Shown one piece after another: positions 13,752 to 21,339 of a stretch of 30,572 bases of DNA (its first letter is position 1; the number at the start of each line of letters is the position of its first letter). Made by a program: the position numbers and the translations under genes. The notes beneath the pieces were generated by a model. The model saw only the letters and a list, made by a program, of their open reading frames with translations. It searched no databases and was not told where the DNA came from. Source of the stretch: JBOHTO01 sp050733695 (GTDB lineage Bacteria; Gemmatimonadota; Gemmatimonadetes; Gemmatimonadales; Gemmatimonadaceae); assembly GCA_050733695.1 (NCBI GenBank), contig JBOHTO010000038.1, positions 1 through 30,572 on the forward strand. Reading direction: 5' to 3'.

Positions 13752-16082
13752 ATGAGCGACGGAGAGCGCATGGCCCCCCCACCCCCGCCCCCACCACCAC
13801 ACCCCCCGGCTGGCAGGAAGATCAGGGACGAATGGCTGCTCCCGACGCTGGAGAGTCTGATGCCGGCGGGGGCGATCGAGCAGCTCAGGTCGGCAGTGGG
13901 CGAGAGCTACTGGGAGGCTGCCGTCCAGCGATCGCTCGCCAGCGACGACGAGATCCAGGCCGCTCTGGCTGCGCGCTTCCGCATGCACATCGCCAACGTG
14001 TCGATCGTGAGTCAGCAGGCGCGTGAACTCATCTCCGAGCAGCTCGCCCGCAGGTACCGGATACTTCCCCTCGACGTGTCGGATTCGATTCTCGACATCG
14101 CTACAGCCGATCCGCACGATCTCGACTGCGAGCGCGCGCTCGCCTTCGCCACGGGCCGCACGGTGCGAATGTCGATCGCGTCACCGCGGCGGCTTGCCGA
14201 ACGCATAGACGAGCTGTATCGACCCGAGGGCGTCGTCGAAAAGATTCTCGAGGGAGTGACCGCCACCTACGAAGTGAGCTCGGGCACGGAGTCGCCGGAC
14301 GATGCCGAACTCAGTCTCAGTGCAGGCAAGGCGTCGGAACGGCCCGTCATCCGCCTGGTGGATCACATCGTTGCCGAGGCAATCGTTTCGCGGGCCAGCG
14401 ACATCCACCTCGAGCCGGAGGAAGGCGGTCTCGCAGTGCGCTATCGGATAGACGGTGTGTTGCGGCAGATGATGTCACTCCCACGCGCTGCGGGACTGCC
14501 GCTGGTGTCGCGAATCAAGATCATCTCGGGTCTCGACATAGCCGACCGCCTGCGTCCGCAGGACGGCCGGGCACGCGTCACGGTCAGCTCCAATCGCGTC
14601 GACCTGCGTGTCTCCACTCTCCCGACATCGTCGGGAGAAAAGGTCGTCATTCGAATCCTCGACAACCGGGGAACGGTTCTCTCCCTCGACGCGATGGGCC
14701 TCAATCCCGATGAAGCCGAGCGGATCGGGCAGCTACTGGGTTCGCGCGAAGGTGTGATACTCGTCACCGGTCCCACCGGATCGGGGAAGACGACCACGCT
14801 GTACTCGCTGCTCCGCCAGATACAGCAGCGTGCGGGCAACATCGTGACCGTCGAGGATCCCGTGGAGTACAAGCTCCAGGGAATCGTGCAGGTGCAGGTG
14901 AACGAGAAGACCGGGCTCACCTTCGGCGCCGCGCTGAGGTCGATCCTGCGCCAGGATCCCGACGTGATTCTCGTGGGCGAGATCCGCGACAAGGAGACGG
15001 CGGTGATCGCGGTGCAGGCGGCGCTCACGGGGCACGTGGTGTTCTCCACGCTGCACACCATCGACGCCGCGAGCTCCGTGACGCGGCTCGTCGACATCGG
15101 GATCGAGGGCTACAAGATGGCGGCGGCGCTCAAGGGGATCATCGCCCAGCGCCTGCTCAGACGCCTGTGCGTCTCATGCCGGCAGCTCTGGATGGAACCG
15201 ATCCCGGATCGTGTTCAGAAGTGGATTCCCGCAGGAACCACGCTGTACCGGTCCGTTGGCTGTATAGACTGCGCCATGACGGGCTTTCGGGGTCGGTTCG
15301 CCATCACGGAAGTGCTGATGGTGAACCCCGAGGTCGAGCGCCGGGTGGCGGCCGGTGAATCGGCAGACCGGATTGCCGATGCCGCGCGCGAGGGCGGGAT
15401 GAAGTCGCTCTGGGAGTCGGGCGTGCAGCACGTTCGGCGCGGGCTCACGACGCTGGACGAATTGCTGCGCGTGCTGGAGGTGCCAGCCGCTGATCCGGTG
15501 GGCACCGATGCAGCCCCGGCGAAGCAGCCACTACGCCGCGGTCGCGATGCGAGCCATACGCCGGTGGGTTCGCCTTCGCTTCACACGCCGCGTCACTCCC
15601 CGCCGATCCCGATGCTGCCGGCCGAGGCGCTGCAGCTTCTTGACGAGTCACCCACCGGATCGAACAACGGCCCGGGTGAGGCCAGCGAAGCCAGCCGCCC
15701 GCGGGTTCTCCTCGTCGAGGATGAGGAGCCACTCAGACGGCTGTTGCGCGAGATGCTGGAACGCGACGGGTTCGTTGTCGTGGAAGCGGCCGACGGTGTT
15801 GCCGCGCTGGACGAGGTGGATCGATCCGCGCCGGACGTGATCGTGCTCGACCTCGACCTTCCGCGGCTCGATGGCTACGGCGTGCTCACGCACCTTCGCG
15901 CGCGGCGTGCGACGAGCGAACTCCCCGTTCTCGTCCTCACCGCCAAGGGCGACGAGGACAGCGAGGTGCGTGTATTCGAGTACGGTGCGAACGATTTCCT
16001 GAGCAAGCCGCTGCGCTCGCGCGTGCTGTCCGCGCGGCTTCGTTCGATTCTCAGGCGCATGGCTGATGGAGGAGCGGACTGA
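13752..16082 (+). CDS. GspE/PilB-type secretion/pilus ATPase fused to a response-regulator receiver domain
   Basis: A 776-residue protein. After a Pro run (9-16) comes an N-terminal MshEN/GspE_N-like domain (about 25-165). The hexameric ATPase domain (about 195-575) shows Walker A GPTGSGKT (340-347), the Asp box DPDVILVGEIRD, the His box TGHVVFSTLHT and the zinc tetracysteine CVSC (473-476) plus CIDC (504-507). It would power type IV pilus assembly or type II secretion at the inner membrane. A low-complexity linker (about 580-648) leads to a complete receiver domain (651-770) with acidic Glu656/Asp657, phosphoacceptor Asp700, Thr730 and Lys752. No other pilus genes are in view. ATG 13752 is preceded by GAGGAG; ATG 13770 is an alternative. 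Confidence 0.93.
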   Translation: MSDGERMAPPPPPPPPHPPAGRKIRDEWLLPTLESLMPAGAIEQLRSAVGESYWEAAVQRSLASDDEIQAALAARFRMHIANVSIVSQQARELISEQLARRYRILPLDVSDSILDIATADPHDLDCERALAFATGRTVRMSIASPRRLAERIDELYRPEGVVEKILEGVTATYEVSSGTESPDDAELSLSAGKASERPVIRLVDHIVAEAIVSRASDIHLEPEEGGLAVRYRIDGVLRQMMSLPRAAGLPLVSRIKIISGLDIADRLRPQDGRARVTVSSNRVDLRVSTLPTSSGEKVVIRILDNRGTVLSLDAMGLNPDEAERIGQLLGSREGVILVTGPTGSGKTTTLYSLLRQIQQRAGNIVTVEDPVEYKLQGIVQVQVNEKTGLTFGAALRSILRQDPDVILVGEIRDKETAVIAVQAALTGHVVFSTLHTIDAASSVTRLVDIGIEGYKMAAALKGIIAQRLLRRLCVSCRQLWMEPIPDRVQKWIPAGTTLYRSVGCIDCAMTGFRGRFAITEVLMVNPEVERRVAAGESADRIADAAREGGMKSLWESGVQHVRRGLTTLDELLRVLEVPAADPVGTDAAPAKQPLRRGRDASHTPVGSPSLHTPRHSPPIPMLPAEALQLLDESPTGSNNGPGEASEASRPRVLLVEDEEPLRRLLREMLERDGFVVVEAADGVAALDEVDRSAPDVIVLDLDLPRLDGYGVLTHLRARRATSELPVLVLTAKGDEDSEVRVFEYGANDFLSKPLRSRVLSARLRSILRRMADGGAD
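16068..16081 (+). promoter_or_regulatory. Shine-Dalgarno placing the nudix start at CTG 16079
   Basis: GGAGGAG at 16068-16074 lies about 5 nt before CTG 16079-16081, which overlaps the TGA of the preceding gene (CTGA). In the nudix frame an in-frame TGA at 16064-16066 closes the frame upstream, and no ATG, GTG or TTG occurs before GTG 16202, which already lies just before the Nudix box. CTG is therefore the best-supported start. Confidence 0.6.
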
Positions 16083-16546
16083 CCGCCGCGATCTCGGCAG
16101 GAACGGTCGACGTCTATCTCATCTGGCCGGCGCACCCCGAGTGGCGTGTTCTCGCTCTGCAGCGCGCGAGAGACACCCGCTGTCCAGCGGCGTGGGAGAC
16201 CGTGCACGGTCACATCGAGCCGGGCGAGGCGCCGGAGACCGCCGCTGTTCGAGAGGTCCGGGAGGAAACCGGACTGGAGATCGAGCGGATGTACAGCATC
16301 ACCGTCCAGCCCTTCTACCTGCACGCGACGCAGACGCTCCAGCTCGCCGTGGTGTTCGCGGGCTTCGTCGCGGAGATGCGACCGGCGACGCACGGCCCCG
16401 AGCATGAGCGCAGCGAATGGCTGTCGGTTGCCGATGCGATGTCGCGCTTCGTCTGGCCCCGTGAGCGCGCGGCGCTCGCCGAGATCGTTTCGCTCCTGGG
16501 GGGCGGCGACGCAGGCCCGGTTGAGGACGTGCTCCGGGTCCTGTAG
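16079..16546 (+). CDS. Nudix hydrolase
   Basis: A 155-residue Nudix-fold pyrophosphohydrolase starting LTAAISAGTVDVYLIWPAHP. The Nudix box fits the consensus Gx5Ex7REUxEExGU exactly, reading GHIEPGE then seven residues then REVREETGL. Its first strands, VYLIWPAHPEWRVLALQR, resemble the NudB/MutT-like group that acts on nucleoside triphosphates or dihydroneopterin triphosphate; the substrate is not assignable. Starting at GTG 16202 would remove the first strands of the fold, so the upstream CTG with its strong ribosome site is chosen. It is translationally coupled to the ATPase-receiver gene. Confidence 0.85.
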   Translation: MTAAISAGTVDVYLIWPAHPEWRVLALQRARDTRCPAAWETVHGHIEPGEAPETAAVREVREETGLEIERMYSITVQPFYLHATQTLQLAVVFAGFVAEMRPATHGPEHERSEWLSVADAMSRFVWPRERAALAEIVSLLGGGDAGPVEDVLRVL

Positions 16547-16563
16547 ACCCCCTGGGTCGTTAC

Positions 16564-16590
16564 TCCCGCCGAAAAGCGGGAATCATTCTT
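16564..16590. terminator. Repeat-derived hairpin between convergent genes, possible bidirectional terminator
   Basis: TCCCGC and GCGGGA pair around a CGAAAA loop (16564-16581), followed by the fairly T-rich ATCATTCTT. It sits between the nudix stop (16546) and the stop of the converging acyltransferase (16622). The sequence belongs to the same dispersed repeat family as the hisH insert. The stem is only 6 bp, so strong termination is uncertain. Confidence 0.4.
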
Positions 16591-16621
16591 CTCGAGGGCG
16601 CTCAGCCCGGTAAGGCCGTCC

Positions 16622-17473
16622 CTACTCCGCCTCCTCCCGCCGTGCCCGGAAGGCGCCAAGATAGTCTTCCTGCGTGGGTGCGTTCGGCTTGACACGCACG
16701 CTCTTGGCCGGGATACCGACGTTCACGTGGTACGGTCGCACATCCTTGGTGGCGATGGCGCCCGCCCCCACCATGGCCTGCTTCCCTACACGCACGCCGG
16801 CGAGCACGGTCGCATGATAAGTGATGCGCACCCCCTCCTCCAGCACGGTTGCAACGTTCGTCACGTCCTTCTGGTCCACGATGCTGTGCGTGTGACTGTA
16901 GATGTTCGCGTAGTCCGCGATGGACACGCCGTCGCCAAGTTTCAGGCCGCCGCGATCGTCGAGCAGAACGTGGCGGTGCACGACCACGTTGTCGCCGACA
17001 TCCATGTTGTACCCGAAGGAGAACTCGACGTGCTGGAACGCCTTGAAATTCTCCCCGCAGCGCTTGAAGATGTGCGGCGCCAGGAGCCTGCGCAGTCGGA
17101 CACCCAGGTCGACGTTCTGGCCGCCCGGCGGTGTCCGGTCGAAGGAATACCAGAGCCATAGCAGCGGCTTCACGCGCTGGAACCGGGCGTCGTCGCACTC
17201 GGCGTAGTATTCGGGCTCGAGGGTGACGTTGCGCGGGTCCAGCGCCGCCAACGCGAGCCGCGTCGCTGCGGGCAGCTCGCGATCCTCGACGGCTGTCTCC
17301 CAGGAATCGGCGAACCGGGGATAGCATATCTCCGTGAGTGTCCGGCGGCAGAGGAGAGCGCGATCGGTGGCGGGATCGTCCAGTGCCGCGGCGATCTGCG
17401 CGAGCCACTCGGCGGCTGTCGATTCGGCCGCGGGTGCGCGCGGCGGGAGTTTGCGAAGCGGCAGGAGTGCCAT
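16622..17473 (-). CDS. Hexapeptide-repeat O-acyltransferase (maltose/galactoside acetyltransferase-like)
   Basis: A 283-residue protein. The N-terminal helical part (1-115) is unlike standard acetyltransferases. From about residue 130 it has left-handed beta-helix repeats, GYNMDVGDNVVVHRHVLLDD, then GLKLGDGVSIADYANIYSHTH with the catalytic-type His, and VRVGKQAMVGAGAIATKDV. The end, VNVGIPAKSVRVKP, is the classic closing motif of acetyl-CoA-dependent sugar O-acetyltransferases. The acceptor is unknown; cell-envelope sugar modification is plausible. It is transcribed divergently from the porin operon, with a 134-nt shared upstream region. Confidence 0.85.
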   Translation of the reverse strand: MALLPLRKLPPRAPAAESTAAEWLAQIAAALDDPATDRALLCRRTLTEICYPRFADSWETAVEDRELPAATRLALAALDPRNVTLEPEYYAECDDARFQRVKPLLWLWYSFDRTPPGGQNVDLGVRLRRLLAPHIFKRCGENFKAFQHVEFSFGYNMDVGDNVVVHRHVLLDDRGGLKLGDGVSIADYANIYSHTHSIVDQKDVTNVATVLEEGVRITYHATVLAGVRVGKQAMVGAGAIATKDVRPYHVNVGIPAKSVRVKPNAPTQEDYLGAFRARREEAE

Positions 17474-17497
17474 GTGGGGAATCTAACCCGACAGGAC

Positions 17498-17527
17498 TTG
17501 ACGTAACTCTCAGGGCCCAGCTAGATT
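17498..17527 (+). promoter_or_regulatory. Sigma70-like promoter of the porin-flavin operon
   Basis: TTGACG (17498-17503) and TAGATT (17522-17527) are separated by 18 nt, a good match in this GC-rich background. The predicted start near 17534 lies directly before the palindrome at 17539-17563, so a bound repressor would sit over the initial transcribed region. Confidence 0.55.
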
Positions 17528-17538
17528 CGTCTCACATC

Positions 17539-17563
17539 GTGTTTGAGAACGTTTCTCAAACAC
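17539..17563. promoter_or_regulatory. Perfect 11-3-11 palindrome, Fur-family-like operator
   Basis: GTGTTTGAGAA and TTCTCAAACAC are exact inverted arms around CGT. The core TGAGAA-N3-TTCTCA has the spacing of Fur-family boxes (TGATAAT-N-ATTATCA, often with GAGAA half-sites), but the central T-N-A is CGT. It is the most AT-rich piece of the spacer and stands 45 nt before the porin ATG. It could also fold as an RNA hairpin in the leader. The binder is not identified. Confidence 0.65.
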
Positions 17564-17607
17564 TGAAATCGCGCCGTCGACCCTCTCAACAGGGAGCCAA
17601 GCCCCGA

Positions 17608-18966
17608 ATGAATCGCCGCAGGATCGTCCCCGTCCCCGATCTGGCCCTCGTCGCCGGCACTGCGCTGCTCATGCTCGTCGCTCCCGTTATCGCCGCCCAG
17701 GCTCAGGTGCCGCACGATTCCGTCGCGCGCGAGCTGGCACGCCTTCGCCGTCAGGTCGATTCACTTCGGCGTGTGGCTGAACGGCACGACGAGCGCCTGA
17801 TGGAGCTGGATGAACGTGGCGTCGCGGGGGCACGCGTGCCCGGCACCGGCGCGCCTGCCGACACCGGACGCCGCACGCTGCCGAGCGCTCAGGGGATCTA
17901 TGGCAAACCGTTCGTTCGCCGCGGGGGCGGTGCCGCAATCGGCGGATACTTCGACACCGAGTACATCAACAACATCGACCGCAGGACGAGCGAGTTCGAC
18001 CAGCACAGGCTCATCCCCTTCATCTTCGCCGAGATCACGGATCGGCTGCACTTCGGCACGGAGATCGAGTTCGAGCACGGCGGCAACGTCGATGAAGGGG
18101 GAGAGGTCAAGGTGGAGTTCGCGACCTTCGACTACGCGATCAGCGATGCGCTCAACATCCGTGGCGGGATAATCCTCGCGCCGCTCGGCCGTTTCAACCT
18201 CGTGCACGATTCGCCGGTGAACGATCTCACCGATCGCCCGCTCGTCACGCGCGAGATACTCCCCACGACGCTGAGCGAGGCCGGGCTCGGCATCTTCGGC
18301 ACGGTGTACCCGAGTGCGCAGACTCTGCTCAGCTACGAGCTGTACGTCGTCAACGGATTCGATGATGAGATTTTGGCACCTGGGGGGGGGGGAGGAGGTG
18401 TGCGCGTTCGCTCCGGGCGCGGACAGCTCGGCGGCGACAACAATGACGCGAAGTCACTCGTGGGACGTCTCGCCTTCAGTCCCTTCCTTGGCCTCGAGCT
18501 GGCCGCTTCTGCGCACACGGGGCGTTACGCGCCGCAGGGCGTTGCGGGGTTCGACGGCGATGAGCGGCTCACGATCCTCGCCGCCGACGCGACGTTCCAG
18601 CGCGGGGCACTCGAGCTGCTGGGCGAGTACGGGCGCGTCGCCGTCGATCTTCCACCCGGCACGGTGGGTGTCGCGGATTCGCAGGACGGCTACTACGTGC
18701 AGGGCAACTACCACTTCGGCTACGGGCTGCTCCCGCCATCGACGAGCTCCGTCTTCACCGGCGTCGTACGCTGGGATCAGGTCGACTTCGCGCGCGGCGA
18801 CGACGGCGACCTGAATCAGCGGCTCACGGTGGGCCTCAACTGGCGACCGGTCGAGGAGGCCGTGTTCAAGACCGGCTTCCAGTGGAACTGGGCCACCCCG
18901 CCGGGCACCACGTCGCGCGGCGATGCCGACCGCCGTTTTCTCGCATCGATGGCGACGTACTTCTAG
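17608..18966 (+). CDS. Porin-like outer-membrane protein with N-terminal coiled coil
   Basis: A 452-residue protein. The signal peptide runs to about residue 32 (VIAAQA before Q). It is followed by a short coiled coil (VARELARLRRQVDSLRRVAE, about 39-70), which may trimerise the protein or bind the cell wall. A beta-barrel of the phosphate-selective-porin style then starts at GGYFDTEYINN and ends FLASMATYF, with the terminal Phe expected of outer-membrane barrels. A run of 11 G (18382-18392) encodes part of a six-Gly loop. ATG 17608 has AGGGAG upstream. It heads the operon with the FMN-binding, membrane and ApbE proteins and probably admits their solute or electron acceptor; that role is inferred. 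Confidence 0.82.
   Translation: MNRRRIVPVPDLALVAGTALLMLVAPVIAAQAQVPHDSVARELARLRRQVDSLRRVAERHDERLMELDERGVAGARVPGTGAPADTGRRTLPSAQGIYGKPFVRRGGGAAIGGYFDTEYINNIDRRTSEFDQHRLIPFIFAEITDRLHFGTEIEFEHGGNVDEGGEVKVEFATFDYAISDALNIRGGIILAPLGRFNLVHDSPVNDLTDRPLVTREILPTTLSEAGLGIFGTVYPSAQTLLSYELYVVNGFDDEILAPGGGGGGVRVRSGRGQLGGDNNDAKSLVGRLAFSPFLGLELAASAHTGRYAPQGVAGFDGDERLTILAADATFQRGALELLGEYGRVAVDLPPGTVGVADSQDGYYVQGNYHFGYGLLPPSTSSVFTGVVRWDQVDFARGDDGDLNQRLTVGLNWRPVEEAVFKTGFQWNWATPPGTTSRGDADRRFLASMATYF
18382..18392 (+). repeat. Homopolymeric G11 tract in the porin gene
   Basis: Eleven consecutive G residues lie within codons for Pro-Gly6. As sequenced the frame is intact. Tracts of this length are prone to slipped-strand change, which would truncate the porin. 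Confidence 0.95.
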
Positions 18967-19028
18967 CCGCCCTCACGGCGCGCCGACGCAGCGCCGGCGC
19001 GAACGCCGCCCATACCCGGAGGAGAGCG

Positions 19029-19622
19029 ATGTCCACCACACTGCCGCGCGCAATGCTCGTCGCCTGGATCGTGCTGGGGACCGCGGGCTTCGTTGGCCCC
19101 ACCGCGCGGGCCGTGCAGGCACAGGTGTACCTCACGCCGGAGCAGGCGCTGCGGGAGATCTTCCCGGAAGCCGGTCGCACCGAAACGGAGCACAGAACGC
19201 TGACCAGTGCTGCACTCGAGCGGCTGGAGCAGAGGCTGGGCCGCCCCGTACCCGGCGCACAACGCGAGATCACGCGCGTGTTCGACGCGAACGGCGTGTT
19301 CCTGGGATACGCCGTCATCGCGCACGAGATCGGGAAGTACCGGCCGATAACGTTCATGGTGGGCGTCACGCCGGATTTCAGCGTGCGCGATGTGGCCGTG
19401 ATGGTCTACCGCGAATCGCGCGGCGGCGACGTGCGCCGCGAGCGCTTCCTCTCGCAGTATCGTGGCAAGTCGACCGATGATCACATCACCACGAACCGGG
19501 ACATCATCAACATCAGTGGCGCAACCATCTCGGTCAGATCGATGAACTTCGGCGTAAAGCGGGTGCTTGCCGAGCTGGAGGAGCTGTATGCTGCCCCGAT
19601 GAGCGCCGCGCGCCAGCGATGA
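19029..19622 (+). CDS. Secreted FMN-binding domain protein (RnfG/NqrC-type flavinylation domain)
   Basis: A 197-residue protein with a signal peptide or membrane anchor at 1-31 (ARAVQAQ end) and one FMN-binding domain. The ApbE target motif is DIINISGATIS, where Thr166 is the expected residue for covalent FMN linkage. FLGYAVIAHEIGKYRPITFMVGVTP is the upstream strand pair usual in this fold. ApbE is encoded two genes downstream. No Rnf or Nqr subunits are nearby, so this is a stand-alone extracytosolic electron carrier. GGAGGAG precedes the ATG, and the stop overlaps the next ATG (ATGA). Confidence 0.88.
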   Translation: MSTTLPRAMLVAWIVLGTAGFVGPTARAVQAQVYLTPEQALREIFPEAGRTETEHRTLTSAALERLEQRLGRPVPGAQREITRVFDANGVFLGYAVIAHEIGKYRPITFMVGVTPDFSVRDVAVMVYRESRGGDVRRERFLSQYRGKSTDDHITTNRDIINISGATISVRSMNFGVKRVLAELEELYAAPMSAARQR

Positions 19623-20155
19623 CGCAGTACTTTGCCTTCCGCAATTTCCGGCTCTGGCGCGCCCCGCTGCACACGCGTGTGCTGCTCACCCTGTTCAACG
19701 TCATGATGGCGCTCGCGACCGCGTTCGGGATCATCATGTACCGCGTGCGGACCGGCCTCACGCCGTCGGGAGCGCGCGACTGGTATCTGGGAAACGAGGC
19801 GACGGCCGGCGCCGGGGATCCAATGCTGTTCGCGCGCTCCTTCAGGGAACTGCTCGATGTGACGCACCCGCACGCGTTCTCCCAGTCTTTCCTCTTCTTC
19901 ATCCTCTGCCACATCTTCGCCCTCACGCGCGTGCGCGATGGCTGGAAGATCGCCGTGTACGCAGCCAGCTTCGGATCGGTGCTGATCGATCTCGCCGCGC
20001 CCTATCTCATCCGGTATGTATCGCCGGACTATGCTCCCCTGCAGATCGCGAACAGCATTCTGATGACGGCCGCTCTCGCCGCGTTGCTCGCCGTGCCGAT
20101 GTACGAGATGTGGCTGTATCGGGAACCGGCAGGGCAGCCGGCCACAGGGCCGTGA
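19619..20155 (+). CDS. Four-helix integral membrane protein of the flavin operon
   Basis: A 178-residue protein with predicted membrane helices at about 21-43, 87-104, 110-132 and 141-164. Charged residues RNFRLWR precede the first helix, and a polar loop of about 43 residues separates helices 1 and 2. Histidines 18, 83, 85 and 98 lie at or in helix ends and could bind haem or a quinone, as in small cytochrome-b-like anchors, but no diagnostic motif is seen. I do not recognise the family. Its 4-nt overlaps with the FMN-binding and apbE genes suggest it passes electrons from the membrane quinone pool to the secreted flavoprotein. Confidence 0.78.
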   Translation: MTQYFAFRNFRLWRAPLHTRVLLTLFNVMMALATAFGIIMYRVRTGLTPSGARDWYLGNEATAGAGDPMLFARSFRELLDVTHPHAFSQSFLFFILCHIFALTRVRDGWKIAVYAASFGSVLIDLAAPYLIRYVSPDYAPLQIANSILMTAALAALLAVPMYEMWLYREPAGQPATGP

Positions 20156-21339
20156 CCCTGGCGCGCATATCCGGCGGCGCGTGCGTGTTCGCGCTGCTTG
20201 CGGCCTGCGCGCCCCCGCCGTCCGGCGACAGCCGGCCCGCGGATCTGCCGCCTCGCCCGTCGATCGCGGTCACGCGCGCATGGCCGGCGATGGGGACCAT
20301 GTTCGTCGCAACGGCGTGGGGCGCTCCGCGCGACAGCGCTCTCCTGCTCTCACTCCTGCGCGATGCGAGGGACTCCATTCGTCTGGTTGACTCGCTCATG
20401 TCCGGCTACAGTGGGGCAAGCGAGATATCGGCGATCAACCGCGCGGCGGGCGAGCCGATGGCGGTCGCCGTGTCGCCACAGACGCTCGCGGTGCTCGCGA
20501 TCGCGCGCCGCTACTGGCGCATCTCGGGCGGCGCATTCGACCCGACGGTCGGCCCGCTCGTGGCCGCGTGGGGATTTCACGGCAACGCCGGCCGCGTGCC
20601 CGACGCGCGCGAGCTGGATTCTCTCCGTGCACTCATCGGGTTCGCCGCGGTCGAGATCGACAGCGCAATGGGCACGGTCCGGCTGCCCCGACCGGGAATG
20701 CAGCTCGACCTCGGCGGAGTAGCCAAGGGTTACGCGCTCGATCTGGCACGCGCGGCGCTCGGCAATGCTGCGGTCCGCGCCGGCATGCTCGATCTCGGCG
20801 GCAACGTGCTCGTCGTCGGTCGGGCGCCCGGCACCAGCGATGGACGCTGGCGCATCGGGATCGTTCACCCGAGGGATGCCAGCCGCACGATCGGCAGCAT
20901 CGCACTGGACTCGGGCGCGGTGGCGACATCGGGCGACTACGAGCGCTATTACGTGATCGACGGCGAGCGCTATTCGCACATCATTCACCCGGCGACCGGG
21001 CGGCCCACGTCGAGCGGGGAAGGGAGCGTCATCTCCGCCACCGCGATCGGCCCGCGCGGCGAGTGGAGCGATGGTCTCTCCGCCACGCTGCTGCTCCTCG
21101 GGCCGGAGCGCGGAATCGCGCTCGCCGATTCGCTGGCCGGCGTCGGGGTCGTCTACGTTGTGCAGGGAGCGGACAGCGCCGTCACAACGGTGGACGTGCA
21201 GACATCCGCACGCGCAGCGGCGCGGTTCACGCCGGCGGCGTCGCTGACTGTGCTGCCCGGGAGCGCACGGACGCCCGCTCCCGCTCTATGCGCCGCAGCT
21301 TGTCCCCCCATGCAGCGCTCTGTTCCGTCTGCACCGTGA
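20152..21339 (+). CDS. apbE: FAD:protein FMN transferase ApbE, lipoprotein
   Basis: ApbE attaches FMN from FAD to Thr/Ser of extracytosolic flavoproteins. From the GTG at 20152 (overlapping the previous stop as GTGA) the protein starts with a lipoprotein signal ending FALLAAC (Cys19). Family motifs are MGTMFVATAWG, SGGAFDPTVGPLVAAWGF, LDLGGVAKGYALD, MLDLGGNVLVVG and SHIIHPATGRPT, with the usual metal/FAD residues. The last 40 or so residues are Ala/Pro-rich and lie antisense to the converging lipoprotein gene, so the end may be variable. The substrate is very probably the FMN-binding protein encoded at 19029-19622. Confidence 0.95.
   Translation: MTLARISGGACVFALLAACAPPPSGDSRPADLPPRPSIAVTRAWPAMGTMFVATAWGAPRDSALLLSLLRDARDSIRLVDSLMSGYSGASEISAINRAAGEPMAVAVSPQTLAVLAIARRYWRISGGAFDPTVGPLVAAWGFHGNAGRVPDARELDSLRALIGFAAVEIDSAMGTVRLPRPGMQLDLGGVAKGYALDLARAALGNAAVRAGMLDLGGNVLVVGRAPGTSDGRWRIGIVHPRDASRTIGSIALDSGAVATSGDYERYYVIDGERYSHIIHPATGRPTSSGEGSVISATAIGPRGEWSDGLSATLLLLGPERGIALADSLAGVGVVYVVQGADSAVTTVDVQTSARAAARFTPAASLTVLPGSARTPAPALCAAACPPMQRSVPSAP

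Noticed and set aside
16202..16546. Nudix gene starting at GTG 16202
   Set aside because: That start falls immediately before the Nudix box and deletes the first strands of the fold; the upstream frame is protein-like and has a strong ribosome site at CTG 16079.
16564..16581. Strong intrinsic terminator
   Set aside because: The stem is 6 bp and the T-run is interrupted; kept only as a possible terminator within the repeat family.
19029..20155. Part of an Rnf or Nqr complex
   Set aside because: Only one FMN-binding domain protein and a four-helix protein are present; no RnfC/D/E or NqrA/B/F-like genes occur nearby.
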